DNA from: Amycolatopsis rubida
GTDB lineage: Bacteria > Actinomycetota > Actinomycetes > Mycobacteriales > Pseudonocardiaceae
DNA length: 64,000 bases
Direction: 5' to 3'
Assembly: GCF_900115345.1 (NCBI RefSeq)
Contig: NZ_FOWC01000002.1
Span: 372,001-436,000 of the forward strand
Shown here: one piece after another, positions 23,445 through 31,984 of the stretch
Position numbering within the stretch: the stretch's first letter is position 1
How the letters are laid out: every line of letters begins with the position of its first letter
The notes under the pieces: generated by a model
Told to the model about the DNA's origin: nothing
What the model saw: only the letters and a program-made list of their open reading frames with translations
The model's database searches: none
Position numbers and translations under genes: made by a program

Positions 23445-26400
23445 CTACCTCAACCCGCCCAACTCAGCCCCCACCACCCCCACCGCATACCGCAACTGAT
23501 CCTCCCGATGCTCACTGGTGATGAAGAACCGCAACCGAGCCAACTCCTCATCCACCGCCGGGTACAGAATCGGATCCACCACCACCCCCCGCTCGTACAG
23601 CGTCGTCGCCAGTCTCAGCGCGACATCCGAACTCCCCACCACGCAAGGCACAATCGGCGTATCCCCAGCCGACCCCGTCGGCAACCCCGCCGAAGTAGCC
23701 AGTTCCAGGAACAACCGGGAGTTCTCCCGCAGCCGTACCAACCTCTCCGGCTCCTCCTGCACAATCTTCAACGCCGCAAGCGAAGCAGCGGCATTAGCCG
23801 GAGTAATCCCCACGCTGTAAACAAACCCAGGCAGCGAATACCGCAACCACCGCACCGTCCGGGCCGACCCGGCCAGATACCCCCCGCACCCGGCCAACGA
23901 CTTCGACAGGGTCCCCATCCAAAGATCAACCCCGGACCGATCCACCGCGAAGTGGTCGCCGATCCCAGCTCCCCGAGGCCCCATCGTCCCGATACTGTGC
24001 GCCTCGTCAACCATCAGCAACGCCCCATAGCGCCGCTTGAGCTCAATCAACGCAGGCAGATCGGCGACATCACCGTCCATGCTGTACACGCCTTCGACCA
24101 CGATCAGCACCCGCCGGAACCGGGACCGCGACCGGCGCAGCACGTCCTCCAGCCGTGCCGTGTCGTTGTGCGGAAACGGCTGCCGCGTAGCCCCGGACAG
24201 CGCACACCCTTGCAGAATGCTGTCGTGCGCCAGCGAATCGTGCACGATCAGGTCACCGGGCCCGACCAGATGGCCGATCGCGCCCACATTCGTCGCGTGC
24301 CCGCTCACCAGGACGAGACTGTCCTCGACCCCCAGGAACGCCGCGAGCTCCGTCTCCAGGTCACGCGACAGATCCCGGTCCCCAGCGAGCAATCGGCTGC
24401 CGGACACGGAAGTCCCGTACCGCTCGACGGCATCGTGCACCGCCGCGGTCACCGCCGGATGCCCAGCCAGCCCAAGATAGTTGTAGCTGGAAAAGGACAG
24501 GTACTCCCGCCCGGAGACCGACGTCGTGGCGTCCATCCGTCCCTGATGCTTGCGGAAGTACGGATTGGGCACGCCAAGATCGTCAAACTCCTTCAGCCGC
24601 GCCTCGATGGCCGCCGCCTCCGGAAACTCCTCGATCGCCGCACTGGCCGGATCCCACGACGGAGCCGGAGCAGGCTGGGCCGGAGCAGCCGGGACCAAAG
24701 CCGTTGCCGGAGCGAGCATCCCGGCCACCGCCCCGACTGTCAGCGCCGCTGACTGCTCGACCTCCACCGGCGACCCCGGGAACCGCTTACGCAGCCGCCC
24801 CTCCAACTCGGTGAGCATCAACGAATCGAACCCGAGGTCGTCCACCAGCAACTGCCCGGCATACAACTCGCTGACCGGAAACGCCGTCGTCCGCGCGACT
24901 TCTTCGAGCACGACCGCCAACACGTCCCGCGCGGAAGTCGTCTCCTCCGCCTCCTCGACCGATGCCGCAGCAGCCCCGAGCGGCTCCAGCGTGTGTGCCT
25001 TGGCGAGCTTCGCGTCGTCGACCACCCAGTGCCGACGCGGGCTGAGCGGGCTCGGCGGCAGCGTGCAGCGCGGCAGGCCGTCCGCCACCGGGCGCAGCCC
25101 GGACCCGGTCACCGCGCGCGGAGCCAGCTCGGCTGGCAGACCGTCCTCGACCGGCTCCTCTCCCGGTGACACAACACCAGCGAAGACGCCAGGACCAAGC
25201 TCGCCGCCTTGGCCGGATTCGAGCGCGACCGACGCGGCGACGAGCTTGGAAACCGCGTCAGCGATGTCGTTCGCGGCCACCGCGAGCCGCTCCGGGAAGA
25301 GCGTTCGGCGGGCGAGTGTGCCCGCGACGGCGGCCAGCGGCGGGTTCTCGCTGCCGAGCGCCTCGGCCACTTCGCGGGCGTGCCTGGCCAGCCCGGCCCG
25401 GTCCCGTGCGGTGAGCAGCAGCAACCGCGGCGTCTCGGCTGGCGGCGTTTCCTGCGCCGTTTCCTCGACCACCACGTGCACGTTCGAGCCGCCGAAGCCG
25501 AACGCGCTCACCCCGGCCCGGCGCGGCCCGTCGCTGTTCCACGGCGTGACCTGGCCCGCTATCTGAAGCCCGGCGTCCCGCAGCGGCAGCTGCTCGGCCG
25601 GTTCGAAATCCGGCTGCGGCAGAATTTGTCCCTTGTGGACAGACAAAATGGACTTGATCAGCCCGGCGATTCCCGCGGTGCCAAGGGAATGCCCGACCAC
25701 CGACTTCGCCGCGCCGAGATACGCCGGGTTCTCCGCGCCGCGACGCAGCTCGGTCAGCGCGCTGATCTCCACGTCGTCGCCGACCGCGGTCGCGGTGCCG
25801 TGCGCTTCCAGGAACCCGACCGACGCCGGGTCGACCCCCGCGTCCCGGTACGCCCGCCGCAACGCTCGCAGCTGACCGGACTCCTGCGGCATCATGCCGC
25901 CCTTGACCGTGCCGTCGTTGGACAGCCCGACGCCGCGGATCACCGCGTACACCCGGTCGCCCGCCGCCCGTGCGTCCGCGAGCGGGCGCAGCACCAGGAC
26001 GCCGGCCCCCTCGCCGAGCACGAACCCGTCGGCCCGGCGGTCGAACGGCCGGCATTCGCCGGTGCGCGAGATCGCGCCGATCCGGCACAGGCCCACGAAC
26101 AGGTCCGGAGACAGCACGAGCTGTGCGCCGCCGGCGACGGCGATCCGGCAGCGGCCCGCCCGCAGGGCGAACACCGCGTTCGCCACCGCGGTCAGCCCGC
26201 CGGAGCAGGCCGAATCGAGCGCGTAGCTCTCTCCGTGCAGGTCGAAGACGCTGCTGATCGAACTCGGCCCCATGTTGAGCAGCAGCCCGGCCATCGCGGT
26301 GGCGTGCAGGCCGCTGACCGCGGATGCCGCCTCGGCCATCGCCGGATCGCCCGCCCGGCCGAATTCGCCGCCGATCAGCTGTTTCAGCCGCAGGTGCAGT

Positions 26401-26834
26401 GTGCTCATGTCGCGGTAGCCGCTGTCGCTGAGCGACATGATCACCGATGTGTCGTCGCGGTCGAAGCCCTCGGCCTCCCATCCCGCGTCCTGCAGCGCTT
26501 CGCGGGTCAGGTCGACCAGCAGCCGGTGCTGCGGGTCGAGCGATTTGGCCCGCCGCGGCGGGATCTTGTAGTGCCCGGCGTCGAAGTCGCCGACGTCCTC
26601 CAGCAGCGCCATGCGGTCGGAGTAGACCGCTCCGCTGTCCCGGAAATCGTCGTTGTAGAACGCTTCGCGCCGCCACCGCGAATCCGGCACTCGCCGAAAC
26701 TGCGGCTTGGGCTCGCTCAGCAGATCCCAGTACTCGTTGACGTTGCGCGCCCCCGGAAAACGGCATCCCATTCCGACAACGGCGATGTCCTGGCTATTTT
26801 CGGATTCTTCCCACTCAGATCTTGCAGACCCCAT
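23445..26834 (-). CDS. Ketosynthase-ACP-alpha-oxoamine synthase fusion (single-module PKS-AOS)
   Basis: An 1129-residue trimodular enzyme. Residues 15-455 are a type I ketosynthase with a complete triad: Cys210 (ALDSACSGG, replacing the usual DTACSSS), His345 (EAHGTAT) and His382 (GHSLGTAG). Residues 465-615 are a linker ending PRRHWVVDD, the usual post-AT sequence, but no acyltransferase domain is present. Residues 635-705 are an acyl carrier protein with phosphopantetheine Ser671 (DDLGFDSLMLTELE). Residues 735-1129 are an alpha-oxoamine synthase of the AONS/serine-palmitoyltransferase fold with DEAH (943-946) and PLP-Lys978 (GTLSKSLAG). The AOS would release the ACP-bound chain by decarboxylative condensation with an amino acid, giving an alpha-amino ketone. 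ATG 26834 follows AGGAAG. It is probably co-transcribed with the SDR gene upstream. Confidence 0.9.
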   Translation of the reverse strand: MGSARSEWEESENSQDIAVVGMGCRFPGARNVNEYWDLLSEPKPQFRRVPDSRWRREAFYNDDFRDSGAVYSDRMALLEDVGDFDAGHYKIPPRRAKSLDPQHRLLVDLTREALQDAGWEAEGFDRDDTSVIMSLSDSGYRDMSTLHLRLKQLIGGEFGRAGDPAMAEAASAVSGLHATAMAGLLLNMGPSSISSVFDLHGESYALDSACSGGLTAVANAVFALRAGRCRIAVAGGAQLVLSPDLFVGLCRIGAISRTGECRPFDRRADGFVLGEGAGVLVLRPLADARAAGDRVYAVIRGVGLSNDGTVKGGMMPQESGQLRALRRAYRDAGVDPASVGFLEAHGTATAVGDDVEISALTELRRGAENPAYLGAAKSVVGHSLGTAGIAGLIKSILSVHKGQILPQPDFEPAEQLPLRDAGLQIAGQVTPWNSDGPRRAGVSAFGFGGSNVHVVVEETAQETPPAETPRLLLLTARDRAGLARHAREVAEALGSENPPLAAVAGTLARRTLFPERLAVAANDIADAVSKLVAASVALESGQGGELGPGVFAGVVSPGEEPVEDGLPAELAPRAVTGSGLRPVADGLPRCTLPPSPLSPRRHWVVDDAKLAKAHTLEPLGAAAASVEEAEETTSARDVLAVVLEEVARTTAFPVSELYAGQLLVDDLGFDSLMLTELEGRLRKRFPGSPVEVEQSAALTVGAVAGMLAPATALVPAAPAQPAPAPSWDPASAAIEEFPEAAAIEARLKEFDDLGVPNPYFRKHQGRMDATTSVSGREYLSFSSYNYLGLAGHPAVTAAVHDAVERYGTSVSGSRLLAGDRDLSRDLETELAAFLGVEDSLVLVSGHATNVGAIGHLVGPGDLIVHDSLAHDSILQGCALSGATRQPFPHNDTARLEDVLRRSRSRFRRVLIVVEGVYSMDGDVADLPALIELKRRYGALLMVDEAHSIGTMGPRGAGIGDHFAVDRSGVDLWMGTLSKSLAGCGGYLAGSARTVRWLRYSLPGFVYSVGITPANAAASLAALKIVQEEPERLVRLRENSRLFLELATSAGLPTGSAGDTPIVPCVVGSSDVALRLATTLYERGVVVDPILYPAVDEELARLRFFITSEHREDQLRYAVGVVGAELGGLR

Positions 26835-26941
26835 GGCATGACTTCCTCGTGCCGATCCCCACCCAGTCGACACCGAGATTGCCCGTTCTTACCCAGTTTT
26901 TCAAGGGCATTGGGCAAGGTGCGGAGGAATGCACAGGCAAC

Positions 26942-27883
26942 TCAACTCACGGTAGCCAAGCGATCACGCCACCAGGCCACGGTACTGGCAAATTGATCTT
27001 TCTCTCCCGTCGGCGTAATATCGAAGAATTCCTGTGCCGCATGGGAATCGAGCACGTACGGACGGTCAAACTGGTAGCGGACCTCCCGCAGCTCGCGCAA
27101 CATCGGCGAAACGAGTGCGCCCGCCTTCAGTAACATCGGGGAAAGGCGTTGCACCGGCACCGGGGCCACTCCGGCCGCCTCGCACAACAGCGCGACCATC
27201 ACCCGAGCGGACCGCGGCGGACCAGTCGGCACATGCCACGTCCTGCCCCACGCCTTTTCTTCCCGCGCGGCCGCGACCAGCGTGCGCGCGACATCGGAAA
27301 TGTAGGTCCAGCTGTGCGCGGCGTCCGGATCGCCGAGTACCTGGACCTTCCGCCCGTGCAGCACGTTCGGCACCACTCGGGCGGCGAGATGGCCGCCGTC
27401 GGTCACTCCGGGACCGAAGAAATCGGAGGCACGCACCTCGACCACGCGGATGCGGCCCTCGTCGTGCAATGCGTGCAGTTGTTCGGACAGCAAAGCCCGG
27501 ATCCGGCCCTTTGTCCCGGTGGCCGCGAGCGGCAGATTCTCAGTGAGCGGACCATCGACCGGGCCGTAGCCGTACAAATTCCCCAGCGACACCAGCAGCG
27601 CGCCGTTCGCTTCGGCCGCGGCGCACATCGAGGCCTGCAACGGCGGCCAATCGGTCGCCCACCGATGATATGGCGGGCTGGCGCAGCTGTAGATCGCTGT
27701 CGCCCCCTCGGTCGCTTCGACGAGCGCGGCCTGGTCGGCGGCGTCGAGCGAGACGTGCTCCAGCCCCGGCTCGGGTTCCCGGGGCGAACGGCCGATCACC
27801 CGGACCCGCTCTCCTTGTTCAGCCAGCAGCGCGGCGGTGGCCGCCCCCGCCGGTCCGTGCCCGATCACCACCTGAAGACTCAT
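26942..27883 (-). CDS. NAD(P)-dependent epimerase/dehydratase-type (extended SDR-like) protein
   Basis: A 313-residue Rossmann-fold protein. It has the nucleotide-binding VVIGHGPAGAATAALLAEQGERVRVIGRS, AIYSCASPPYHRW, LVSLGNLYGYGP, and TKGRIRALLSEQL. The Tyr expected four residues before the catalytic Lys is not seen (ATGTK), so activity as a classic epimerase is uncertain. It may be an atypical reductase. A TAGGGT box 6 bases before ATG 27883 suggests a leaderless start. The gene lies 107 bases upstream of the KS-ACP-AOS gene on the same strand, and a role in reducing or modifying its product is inferred from position only. Confidence 0.8.
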   Translation of the reverse strand: MSLQVVIGHGPAGAATAALLAEQGERVRVIGRSPREPEPGLEHVSLDAADQAALVEATEGATAIYSCASPPYHRWATDWPPLQASMCAAAEANGALLVSLGNLYGYGPVDGPLTENLPLAATGTKGRIRALLSEQLHALHDEGRIRVVEVRASDFFGPGVTDGGHLAARVVPNVLHGRKVQVLGDPDAAHSWTYISDVARTLVAAAREEKAWGRTWHVPTGPPRSARVMVALLCEAAGVAPVPVQRLSPMLLKAGALVSPMLRELREVRYQFDRPYVLDSHAAQEFFDITPTGEKDQFASTVAWWRDRLATVS

Positions 27884-28074
27884 GGCGACACCCTAGCGAC
27901 GGGCGCATCCCGTCGCGGCCGTGCACGAGCCGGTCGCCCGCCGTTCACCGGAAGATCACCCCAGCGGTTCTCGAGCAGGCCGCCGACACCTGGCATCCAC
28001 TCGGAATTCGCCCAGGCCAGAACCAGTTTTCCGGCCCTAGTTCCGGCACTTGCGGTGGTGTATGGTCGCCGATC

Positions 28075-28128
28075 GTGAACAATTCCGCCAAGGTTGCCGC
28101 GCACACCGTTCCGCCCGCCGGGCGCTGA
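28075..28128 (+). CDS. Possible leaderless 17-codon leader ORF
   Basis: GTG-initiated reading frame encoding VNNSAKVAAHTVPPAGR and ending at TGA 28126, 19 bases before the membrane-protein start at 28148. A TATGGT -10-like box ends 8 bases before the GTG. It could be a coupled leader peptide. The evidence is positional only. Confidence 0.3.
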   Translation: MNNSAKVAAHTVPPAGR

Positions 28129-28147
28129 GGCCGTTCCGGGGGCGCGA

Positions 28148-29278
28148 GTGAACACTCTGAAGATCATCTTATTCTCTCTGTCGGCGGTATCCTCGTACGC
28201 GGCCTTGCTGTACAAGCTTTTCTCGATGCGCCGCTCGTGGCGCGACCCGGCCTACATCGTGCTGATGACGACGCTGATCCTGCAGTGCGTCACCTTCACC
28301 CTCGGCGCCCTCTCGCTCAGCATCGGCTCGCTGTTCGGGATCCCCAATCTGGCGATCTTGATCTTGCACCTGGCCGCGGTCGCGTACTGCATCAGCGCGC
28401 AGCTCCTGCTGATGCTGTGGGCGAATCCCCCGGCGGAAATCCGCACGCGGATCCGGGCGTGGATCGTCTCCGGCGCGGTGCTGTTCGTCGTGCTGACCGT
28501 GCTGTTCTTCATCGGCAACAAACCGGGCACCCCGGGCACCGCCTTCGCGGTGGGCAGCGGCGACCCGGTGATCCTCACCTACCTGCTGCTGTTCATCGTT
28601 TCGCAGGCCGTGCCGTGCGTGACGATCTACCTGCAATGCCTGCCGTACGCGCGAAGCACGTCGCGGGTGTGGCTGCGCCGGACCCTGAAGACGCTCGCGG
28701 TCGGTGCGGTCGTGCTGTTCTGCTACTGCGCCACGCGCGCGGTGAACATCGTGAGCCCGGCACTCGGCTGGCGCCTCGGCGCGTGGGCGATCGTGCCCTC
28801 TGTGTTCAGTGCGCTGGGCATCGTGATCGTGTCGTTCGGGCTGACCATGCCGTCGTGGGGCGAGCACGTCTCGTCGGTCGCGCGCTGGCAGCGCAATTAC
28901 CGTTCCTACCGCGCGCTCTACCCGCTGTGGCATTCGCTGTACGAATCCTCGCCGGGCATCGCGCTGGAACCGCCTGCCGAGGGAGACACCGATCGGCGCT
29001 GGTCGGACCTGCACTACCGGCTGCATCGCCGGGTGATCGAGATCCGTGACGGCTGGCGCGCGCTGCGGCCGTACATGGACCGCGCCGACACCCCGGACGG
29101 CGACCAGGCGATGGCCGAGGCTCGCAAGATCCGCCAGGCGCTGGAGGCGAAGACCTCCGGGCTGACCCCGGCGGAAAGCCAGGACAACGGCGCGTTCGAC
29201 GACCACGACGCGAAGACGTTCGAGGCCGAGGTCGCCTGGCTCACCCAGGTGTCGGCGGCTTACGGCAAGCTGGTCTGA
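28148..29278 (+). CDS. MAB_1171c/DUF6545-type membrane protein
   Basis: A 376-residue protein. The N-terminal 235 residues form about seven transmembrane helices (for example LKIILFSLSAVSSYAALLYKLF; IPNLAILILHLAAVAYCISAQLLLML; AVLFVVLTVLFFIGNK). A cytoplasmic region follows with WQRNYRSYRALYPLWHSLYESSPGIAL, DLHYRLHRRVIEIRDGWRALRPYM and a helical end. This WxxL..L....PgiaL pattern is typical of the actinobacterial MAB_1171c (DUF6545) group, which is often found near XRE and ImmA-type genes. GTG 28148 has a weak GGGGGCG upstream. No biochemical function is known. The 3' end overlaps the convergent gene by 19 bases. Confidence 0.8.
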   Translation: MNTLKIILFSLSAVSSYAALLYKLFSMRRSWRDPAYIVLMTTLILQCVTFTLGALSLSIGSLFGIPNLAILILHLAAVAYCISAQLLLMLWANPPAEIRTRIRAWIVSGAVLFVVLTVLFFIGNKPGTPGTAFAVGSGDPVILTYLLLFIVSQAVPCVTIYLQCLPYARSTSRVWLRRTLKTLAVGAVVLFCYCATRAVNIVSPALGWRLGAWAIVPSVFSALGIVIVSFGLTMPSWGEHVSSVARWQRNYRSYRALYPLWHSLYESSPGIALEPPAEGDTDRRWSDLHYRLHRRVIEIRDGWRALRPYMDRADTPDGDQAMAEARKIRQALEAKTSGLTPAESQDNGAFDDHDAKTFEAEVAWLTQVSAAYGKLV

Positions 29279-29892
29279 GGCTGGTCGCCCAGCAACGTCT
29301 CGCCTTTCGTCAGCCACGCGAAACCGAACGCGAACACCGCGAGCGACTCCAGCCAGAGCGTCGGATGCAGGTCCGCGGTGGCGGCGCTGAAGAACAGGCC
29401 GTTGACCACGATCAGCACCAGGCACGCGAGCATCACGATGCCGCACGTCCGGTAGACGGCATTGCGCGAACGTTTGCGCTTGGTCGGCGCCCCGTCGTCC
29501 TTGGTGAACAGGAAGAGGCAGAAGAACGCGAGGGTGAGGAAGAAGATCGCGGCGAACACCAGGTGCGCGACGCCGATCGTGTGTTCGGTCGGGGTCGGCG
29601 TTACCGGCTGGGCCGGGAACAGCGCGACGCCGATGCCGGCGATCGCCGCGACATTGGCCGCGATGTCGTCGACGCGTCCGTAACCGCGATAGGCGATCAG
29701 GAAGACGCCGATCGCGCACAACGTGCCGACGAAGACGTTCCGGAGATCGCTGTAGTAATAGCCGCTCAGCGAACCGAGCAAGCCACCGCCTTCGAGCAGT
29801 TCCTTGCCGATGATCACCACGATCGGCAGCAGGATCCCGAGCACCCCGATGGCGCGGCGAAGGAACAGGTAAGAGCGCACGAAAGCGGTCAT
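29260..29892 (-). CDS. Multi-pass membrane protein (DUF998-like)
   Basis: A 210-residue integral membrane protein with about six hydrophobic segments, starting MTAFVRSYLFLRRAIGVLGILLPIVVIIGKELL. A conserved-looking SGYYYSDLRNVFVG stretch and YGRVDDIAANVAAIAGIGVALFP follow. The YYYT/S.mRNvFVG motif is seen in a widespread family of uncharacterised membrane proteins. ATG 29892 follows GGGGAGG. The gene is followed by no co-directional partner. The role is unknown. Confidence 0.75.
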   Translation of the reverse strand: MTAFVRSYLFLRRAIGVLGILLPIVVIIGKELLEGGGLLGSLSGYYYSDLRNVFVGTLCAIGVFLIAYRGYGRVDDIAANVAAIAGIGVALFPAQPVTPTPTEHTIGVAHLVFAAIFFLTLAFFCLFLFTKDDGAPTKRKRSRNAVYRTCGIVMLACLVLIVVNGLFFSAATADLHPTLWLESLAVFAFGFAWLTKGETLLGDQPQTSLP

Positions 29893-29973
29893 GGCACGGC
29901 CTCCCCGAAAGTCGTGCACTCTTTGTACCTGCTTCGTCACCCGCCCACCGGGCAGACCGGGAAGGCCACCGGT

Positions 29974-30282
29974 TCAGCCCAGCAGACCGTCCAGTTCCGC
30001 GAGCAGTTTCGCCTTCGGCCGGGCACCGACGAACGACGCGACCGGGGCTCCGTCGCGAAACAGCATCAGCGTCGGCAGCGCCATCACCTGGTAGGCGCGC
30101 ATGGTTTCGGGGTTCTCGTCGGTGTTGAGTTCGCGCACGGTGAGGCCGGGCCGTTCCGCGGAGATCTCGGCGAGCACCGGGGCGAGCATCCGGCACGGCG
30201 GGCACCAGCCTGCGGTGAAGTCGACCAGGACGGGCTGGTCGTGGTCCAGGACGTCGGCGGCGAAGGTGGCGTCGGTGGTCAT
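29974..30282 (-). CDS. trxA: Thioredoxin
   Basis: A 102-residue thioredoxin-fold protein with VDFTAGWCPPCRMLAPVL (Cys27, Cys30; WCPPC in place of WCGPC) and the cis-Pro motif VMALPTLMLFRDG. It would reduce disulfides in cytoplasmic proteins. The Cys-Pro-Pro-Cys centre predicts a less reducing potential than standard Trx. The ATG overlaps the MerR stop (ATGA), so it is a translationally coupled target of that regulator, which suggests redox-responsive control. Confidence 0.88.
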   Translation of the reverse strand: MTTDATFAADVLDHDQPVLVDFTAGWCPPCRMLAPVLAEISAERPGLTVRELNTDENPETMRAYQVMALPTLMLFRDGAPVASFVGARPKAKLLAELDGLLG

Positions 30283-30671
30283 CGGGACTCCTCGGGTTCG
30301 GCAGTGCACGGGTCAACCGCGTGCCCGGTGGCGGCGGCGAGCTTGTCGAGCAGCGCGGAGCGGACCGCCGCGAGGTCGCGCATGCAGGCCTCGACCTCGT
30401 CCAGCTTCCGCCGGTACACCTCGACCGACGCCGGGCACGCGTCGCCCGCGTCGTGGCCGGTGCGGAGGCAGTCGACGAACGGGCGGGTGTCGTCGAGGCT
30501 GAACCCGACCGTGCGCAGGGTCTGGATTTCCTTGACGAGCCGCAGGTGGTCCTCGTCGTACTCGCGATAGCCGTTCGCCGCGCGCGCCGCCGGGAGCAGA
30601 CCCTGTGCCTCGTAGAAGCGCAGCGCCCGCGTGGTGGTCCCGGTCCGCTGGGCCAGTTCGCCGATCCGCAT
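30279..30671 (-). CDS. MerR-family transcriptional regulator (redox-type)
   Basis: A 130-residue MerR regulator. The N-terminal winged helix is RIGELAQRTGTTTRALRFYEAQGLLPAARAANGYREYDE. A coiled-coil dimerisation helix covers about 75-115. C-terminal Cys residues (CLRTGHDAGDACP, CMRDL, PCTAEP) are in positions like SoxR/CueR metal or redox sensors. It is encoded in an ATGA-coupled pair with thioredoxin. The ATG at 30671 is chosen because the MerR domain begins exactly there. Disulfide or thiol stress sensing is inferred from context. Confidence 0.88.
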   Translation of the reverse strand: MRIGELAQRTGTTTRALRFYEAQGLLPAARAANGYREYDEDHLRLVKEIQTLRTVGFSLDDTRPFVDCLRTGHDAGDACPASVEVYRRKLDEVEACMRDLAAVRSALLDKLAAATGHAVDPCTAEPEESR

Positions 30672-30678
30672 TTTTCCG

Positions 30679-30711
30679 ACGCTAAACCTTGCCCTCAGCG
30701 TCAAGGCAAGG
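30679..30711 (-). promoter_or_regulatory. MerR-type promoter with 19-bp spacer and dyad
   Basis: On the minus strand TTGCCT (30709-30704) and TAGCGT (30684-30679) are separated by 19 bp, the over-long spacer typical of MerR-activated promoters. A 7-bp dyad CCTTGCC/GGCAAGG (30687-30693 and 30705-30711) overlaps the -35 and spacer. It also overlaps the stop codon region of the adjacent monooxygenase gene. Confidence 0.6.
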
Positions 30712-31900
30712 CCTGCACGCGAGGCTGCGGATATTCGCGGAACTTGACCGAGTTCGCCGCGCGGCTGCCCATGTACTCGAAGACGCGGCGGCCGAGCGGA
30801 CCGGTCAGCGAGCGGTACATCCGGTTGCGCTTGCGCAGCTTCTCCTCGGTGGCCGGGACCAGGAAGCCGCCCGAACCGGCTCCGTTGCGCTGCCCGACGC
30901 GGGCGGGTTTGCGCAGCCGCTGCTCGTAGCGGGCGAACGCGGTCACGTGGTCGCCGCCGGCCGCGGCGAGTTCCCCGGCCAGGACCTGCGCCCCCATCAT
31001 CGCGAGGCCGGTGCCGGATCCGCCCGGCCCGGCGCACCAGGCGGCGTCGCCCAGCAGCACGATCCGGCCGCGCGACCAGCTGTCGAGCTTGATCTGGCCG
31101 ACGGTGTCGAAGTACAGGTCAGGCGCGTCGGCGACGGCGGTGAGCAGCTGCGGGAGTTCCCATCCGGCGTTGGCGAAGACCTCGGTGACAATGTCCTTCT
31201 GCCGGGCCAGGCCGGGACGGCCGTACCCGTCCGTGTCGCCGCGGAAGGTGAGGCCGACGGTGACTGTCTCCGGGTCTCGGTGGCTGGTGACGATCGCGCC
31301 GAGGCCGGGTTCGTTGTAAAGCAGGCCCGCGCGGTCGAGGCGGAGGTGGTTGGGCGCGGTGAACCCGGCGACGTGGTAACCGAGGTCGGTGCGGAATTTC
31401 GCCTCCGGACCGAAGGCTGCCGTGCGCACGCCGGAGTGGATCCCGTCCGCGCCGGCCACCAGGTCGAACCGCCGCGGGGCGCCGTGGCGGAAGGTGACGT
31501 CGACGCCGTCGGAGGTCTCGGCGAGCGAGGTGACACGGTCGCCGAAGACGTACTCGGTGTAGTCCTTGGTGTGGTCGTAGAGGACGCGGGCGAGGTCGCC
31601 GCGCAGGACCTCCAGCTCGCCGTTGGTGAACCCGCTCGGCAAGGTGAACGCGGGTTGTCCGGCCGGGTCGAGCTGCACCTGCTCGCGCAGCGCGGTCTCG
31701 TGCTCCCGCAGGTCGTCGAGCAGGCCCATCGCTTCGACGAGTTTCATCTGCTCGCCGCGGAAGTCGACGGCCTGCCCGCCCGGCCGCAGCCGCGGCGCGG
31801 CCTCGACGACGGTCACCGAATAGCCGTAACGGTGCAGCCAGTAGGCGGCGGACGGACCCGCGACGCTGGCACCGGACACGAGAACGGTCTTGCTGGTCAT
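30701..31900 (-). CDS. FAD-dependent monooxygenase (TetX/PgaE-like fold)
   Basis: A 399-residue class A flavoprotein monooxygenase. The N-terminus is KTVLVSGASVAGPSAAYWLHRYG, with Ala/Ser variation in the GxGxxG loop common in this subgroup. It continues with AVDFRGEQM, AGADGIHSGVRTAAFG (DG motif) and GRIVLLGDAAWCAGPGGSGTGLAMMGA (GD motif). It lacks a C-terminal thioredoxin-like domain. The ATG is preceded by GGGGAG. It is probably controlled by the MarR regulator 84 bases upstream on the same strand. The substrate is likely a small aromatic or antibiotic; it cannot be told which. Confidence 0.88.
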   Translation of the reverse strand: MTSKTVLVSGASVAGPSAAYWLHRYGYSVTVVEAAPRLRPGGQAVDFRGEQMKLVEAMGLLDDLREHETALREQVQLDPAGQPAFTLPSGFTNGELEVLRGDLARVLYDHTKDYTEYVFGDRVTSLAETSDGVDVTFRHGAPRRFDLVAGADGIHSGVRTAAFGPEAKFRTDLGYHVAGFTAPNHLRLDRAGLLYNEPGLGAIVTSHRDPETVTVGLTFRGDTDGYGRPGLARQKDIVTEVFANAGWELPQLLTAVADAPDLYFDTVGQIKLDSWSRGRIVLLGDAAWCAGPGGSGTGLAMMGAQVLAGELAAAGGDHVTAFARYEQRLRKPARVGQRNGAGSGGFLVPATEEKLRKRNRMYRSLTGPLGRRVFEYMGSRAANSVKFREYPQPRVQALP

Positions 31901-31984
31901 CTCTGCTCCCCTGGGTCGGTAGGCGATGCGGCAAGACTGCGGCGCACCGCTTACCGCGCCCGCACGGAGCGCTGACGATCTTGG

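Noticed and set aside
28169-30316. A 715-codon minus-strand frame covering four genes
   Set aside because: Low-complexity Arg/His/Asp-rich shadow of the MAB_1171c-type and DUF998-like genes and of thioredoxin.
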